NCBI GenBank assembly: GCA_015068455.1
Contig: SVKO01000005.1
Location: 156,932-220,931 of the forward strand
DNA length: 64,000 bases
Source of the DNA: Oscillospiraceae bacterium
Lineage (GTDB): Bacteria > Bacillota > Clostridia > Oscillospirales > Oscillospiraceae
Direction of reading: 5' to 3'
The number at the start of each line of letters is the position of its first letter. The first letter of the stretch is position 1. The position numbers and the translations under genes are program-made. Of the stretch, positions 61,958 through 64,000 are shown in pieces. Under the pieces are notes generated by a model. That model saw only the letters and a list, made by a program, of their open reading frames with translations, did no database searches and was not told the DNA's origin.

Positions 61958-62311
61958 TTACAGCAGCTTTTCCTCCCATTCAGCCTCCTTGAAGCCGGTC
62001 AGGACGAAATCATCGCCCACCACAAGCGGGCGCTTGACCAGCATCCCGTCCGACGCCAGCAGCTTGAACTGCTCATTCTCCGTCAGATCCGGCAGCTTTT
62101 TGGAAAGCCCCAGCTCCCGATAAGGAATCCCGCTGGTGTTGAAAAACCGCTTCAGCGGAAGATTGCTTTTTTGGTAGTATTTACGCAGCGTATCCTCATC
62201 CGGATGATTCTGCTTGATGTCAATGACCGTATGCTCGATCCCGTGGGCGGCGAGCCAGGCAATCGCCCTCTTGCAGGTCGTGCAGCGGCTGTAGCAATAG
62301 ACTTGGATCAT
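61958..62311 (-). CDS. ArsC/Spx-family thioredoxin-fold protein
   Basis: 117 aa. CxxC at residues 10-13 (CTTC), KSNLPLKRFFNTSG, LVKRPLVVGDDFVLTGF. The family covers glutaredoxin-type arsenate reductases, Spx regulators and YffB-like proteins. Absence of ars genes and the length suggest a YffB/MgsR-like redox protein rather than a true arsenate reductase. First gene of a pair with sfsA. Confidence 0.87.
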   Translation of the reverse strand: MIQVYCYSRCTTCKRAIAWLAAHGIEHTVIDIKQNHPDEDTLRKYYQKSNLPLKRFFNTSGIPYRELGLSKKLPDLTENEQFKLLASDGMLVKRPLVVGDDFVLTGFKEAEWEEKLL

Positions 62312-62339
62312 GGTGTGCTCCTTTCTAAAAGATTTGTTA

Positions 62340-62894
62340 TCATCCGGGTTCCTTGCAAATAATGCAATATCTGCTTTGTGCTGCTTTCATCCAATCGTCC
62401 GCTTTCTCAGCTTCCCAGCCAGTTGTCTCATGCGTAAATACAACGCACCACTTCATCGTTGAATCAAAAACGTACAGATCCTCCGGGAGTGTATCGGGAA
62501 TATACATGTTTTGATTCCCTAATCTGTAGGACTCATACCACTCATATTCGATCCGATCAGCCAACTGATGGGCATCTGTTTTTGCAATAAAATCAATCGT
62601 TTTCCTTCCCTGAAAATATTTTCTCTCACCTTTTTCGGTCATAAAAAGGACGGTGCCAGAATGTTCGCGAAGAAAATCCAGGGCTTCCTTCATAGATGCA
62701 CCGGGATGTGTGGAATCCATTCTGTCCCACATATATGCTTGATCATACCATTGTTTGTTGATTGGATAGTTTTGCTTACTCATTTTTTCGATCCAATCTT
62801 TATGCTTGATCTGAAAGTTTTCCCAAGACAGAACAAAACGCTTTATAAAGGCATCTCCAATTTCTGCTATTTCTTCAATGTATTCAATTTCCAT
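62340..62894 (-). CDS. Hypothetical protein, possibly DUF4275
   Basis: 184 aa, soluble, rich in Trp and acidic residues (WENFQIKHKDWIEKM, YMWDRMDSTHPGASM, DSTMKWCVVFTHETTGW). The lay-out resembles DUF4275 proteins of Firmicutes, a family without known function. Codons are AT-rich compared with neighbours. It lies next to the tRNA-Trp tail repeat. Confidence 0.65.
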   Translation of the reverse strand: MEIEYIEEIAEIGDAFIKRFVLSWENFQIKHKDWIEKMSKQNYPINKQWYDQAYMWDRMDSTHPGASMKEALDFLREHSGTVLFMTEKGERKYFQGRKTIDFIAKTDAHQLADRIEYEWYESYRLGNQNMYIPDTLPEDLYVFDSTMKWCVVFTHETTGWEAEKADDWMKAAQSRYCIICKEPG

Positions 62895-63032
62895 CTTTTC
62901 TGCCTTTCATAATCCTTCATTTCTCTAAATCATATCACGCTTCATTAAAAAATATTATAGCAAATAATTGCAAAACTACAAGGTTATAGAAGCAAAAAAC
63001 CTACTTTTATCTTGGAAGAATGGAAAGATTTC

Positions 63033-63171
63033 TATGATGGCAGGGGCACAAGGACTTGTTTGCGTTTTTGCTGCGCAAAAACTAAGGTTGCGCCGTCAGG
63101 GACGCCGGCGCCTGACAGTCCACCGGACTGTCAGAACGGATTTTTCAAGTCCTTGTTCCCATCATCTGCCA
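63033..63171 (-). repeat. tRNA-Trp tail element with inverted ends
   Basis: The 21 bases at 63038-63058 are identical to the tRNA-Trp 3' end at 63208-63228, truncated in the T-loop. An inverted copy (CAAGTCCTTGT, 63146-63156) closes the element, and ATGATGG/CCATCAT-like ends extend both. Inside are hairpins GTTTTTGC-GCA-GCAAAAAC and CTGACAGTCC-ACC-GGACTGTCAG, the latter with the apex TCCGGTGGA on the leftward strand as in the array at 57.7-58.3 kb. 62895-63032 holds only AT-rich spacer. Confidence 0.75.
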
Positions 63172-63207
63172 GAAAAAGGCACACTGCTAAAGCAGTGTGC
63201 CTTTTTC

Positions 63208-63213
<6 letters not shown>
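63166..63213 (-). terminator. tRNA-Trp terminator built on the tRNA CCA end
   Basis: Perfect 23-bp palindrome on the leftward strand: CTGCCA (tRNA tail) through CACACTGCT, loop TT, complement ending TGGCAG, with T5 inside. Confidence 0.9.
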
Positions 63214-63283
<70 letters not shown>

Positions 63284-63314
63284 ATATATCAATTGCAATT
63301 TGCATCGAATTTGT

Positions 63315-63391
63315 TGGTGGGCCTTCAGGGACTTGAACCCGGGACCGTCCGGTTATGAGCCGGATGCTCTAACCAACTGAGCTAAAGGCCC
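63315..63391 (-). tRNA. tRNA with CAT anticodon (Ile2 or Met)
   Basis: 77 nt with CCA. Acceptor GGGCCTT/AAGGCCC, anticodon loop CTCATAA, T-loop TTCAAGT. The acceptor and loop resemble tRNA-Ile2, whose C34 becomes lysidine, more than the tRNA-Met at 57.5 kb; sequence alone leaves both open. Confidence 0.9.
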
Positions 63392-63436
63392 ATAATTTTT
63401 AGAAGTGAAGCCGCCACGATGTGACGGCTTCACCCA

Positions 63437-63512
63437 TGGCTCCCCCTGTTGGACTCGAACCAACGACCCCCTGATTAACAGTCAGATGCTCTACCGACTG
63501 AGCTAAGGAGGA
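63437..63512 (-). tRNA. tRNA-Asn (GTT)
   Basis: 76 nt with CCA. Acceptor TCCTCCT/AGGGGGA, anticodon loop CTGTTAA, T-loop TTCGAGT. Confidence 0.96.
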
Positions 63513-63519
63513 ATATATA

Positions 63520-63635
63520 TGTTGGCGTTACCTATTTTCCCGGCCAGTCGCCCGGCAAGTATCGTCGGCGAATGCGTGCTTAACTTCTGTGTTCGGGATG
63601 GGAACAGGTGGACCCACGCACCAATCAACACCAAC
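63520..63635 (-). rRNA. rrf: 5S rRNA
   Basis: The leftward strand has the 5S core CCCATCCCGAACACAGAAGT, TTAAGCACGC and closing GTTGGTG/CGCCAAC ends. Boundaries are good to a few bases. Confidence 0.93.
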
Positions 63636-63660
63636 TATATATACAATTCTATGCGAAGTT

Positions 63661-63735
63661 TGGTGACCCGTACCGGATTCGAACCGATGTTAACGGCGTG
63701 AGAGGCCGCTGTCTTAACCACTTGACCAACGGGCC
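63661..63735 (-). tRNA. tRNA-Glu (CTC)
   Basis: 75 nt with CCA. Acceptor GGCCCGT/ACGGGTC as in the TTC isoacceptor at 57.6 kb, anticodon loop CTCTCAC. It lies between 23S and 5S. Confidence 0.95.
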
Positions 63736-63778
63736 ACATCTAAACTTCACTATATAAACGCCTTGCGGCGGTTATATC

Positions 63779-63854
63779 TGGTCCGCCTTCGGGGACTCGA
63801 ACCCAGGACCCACTGATTAAGAGTCAGTTGCTCTACCAACTGAGCTAAAGGCGG
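63779..63854 (-). tRNA. tRNA-Lys (CTT)
   Basis: 76 nt with CCA. Acceptor CCGCCTT/AAGGCGG, anticodon loop CTCTTAA, T-loop TTCGAGT. First tRNA behind the 23S gene. Confidence 0.95.
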
Positions 63855-63929
63855 ATGTTTCGATACACCCTGAAAACTGAACATTGCTCCATTTTTTGCG
63901 CCTTACTTTAGACACGAGTCTGCTTCTTG

Positions 63930-64000
63930 TAGGTCAAGCCCTCGGCTGATTAGTATCAGTCAGCTCCATGCATTACTGCACTTCCACCTCTGACCTATCT
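63930..64000 (-). rRNA. rrl: 23S rRNA, 3' end only
   Basis: The leftward strand reads the conserved 23S end: AGGTGGAAGTGCAGTAATGC, GGAGCTGACTGATACTAATC, GAGGGCTTGACC. The gene continues past the right edge of the window. Confidence 0.93.

Overview
This 64-kb window looks like chromosomal DNA from a spore-forming, anaerobic, high-GC Clostridia species. The likely family is Oscillospiraceae (Clostridium cluster IV), though nothing in the window fixes the genus. The grounds are a pyruvate:ferredoxin oxidoreductase with very biased codon use, sporulation genes (sigG, a spoIIE-type phosphatase, a spoVB-type flippase), SLH-domain surface proteins with the 'CTRGQVVTFLWR' signature, a Feo iron system, and AGGAGG-type ribosome sites. 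A short AT-rich block (about 28.34-30.6 kb) and the tRNA-flanking repeats stand out from the rest.

Layout. 0-11.5 kb: zinc-ribbon protein; a MurT/GatD-like pair whose GatD partner lacks its catalytic Cys and His; nifJ; a membrane protein; a hairpin-rich intergenic block; a spoVB-like gene; a DNA glycosylase; a phosphoesterase; a LUD protein. 11.6-20.3 kb: one long leftward glycerol/dihydroxyacetone operon (glpK, glpF, a three-gene glycerol-3-phosphate dehydrogenase set, dhaK, dhaL, dhaM) divergent from a DhaS-like TetR regulator, with palindromic operator candidates between them. 20.4-28 kb: a 1471-aa secreted, SLH-anchored GH67 alpha-glucuronidase, DUF1643, a sugar transporter and dus. 28-31.5 kb: tRNA-Leu, the AT-rich block (ion channel, SLH protein) and a lipoprotein.

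31.6-40.3 kb holds the most unusual locus. A truncated serine recombinase ends inside the 3' part of a P-loop ATPase gene (32.49-33.27 kb), and the missing 5' part of that gene lies 7.8 kb downstream (40.02-40.29 kb). The parts share a CCCA junction and would rejoin in frame into a 348-codon gene. Between them lie housekeeping genes: an antiporter, upp, tsaB, tsaE, rodA-type, feoB and feoA.

40.3-57 kb: TVP38 protein, TetR regulator plus AlkD-like protein, a Crp regulator with a radical SAM/SPASM enzyme and a membrane protein bearing a (Cys-Ala)5 tail, a DUF3810 peptidase, an ABC exporter, CYTH, spoIIE (TTG start, Spo0A-box candidates), an orphan MazF, sigG, a TauE/SafE transporter split over two overlapping genes, DUF362, PAP2, and a cobalamin riboswitch controlling a DUF4430 protein plus an ECF S-component. 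57.4-64 kb: two tRNAs followed by a four-unit hairpin repeat array, small metabolic genes, then a leftward rRNA operon end (23S, Lys, Glu, 5S, Asn, Ile2/Met, Trp).

All three tRNA transcription units end in a near-perfect 22-23-bp palindrome whose stem reaches into the last tRNA's own CCA end. Each is followed by truncated inverted and/or direct copies of a tRNA 3' tail and by hairpins that keep their shape while changing sequence. This pattern and the split ATPase are the strongest candidates for something undescribed.
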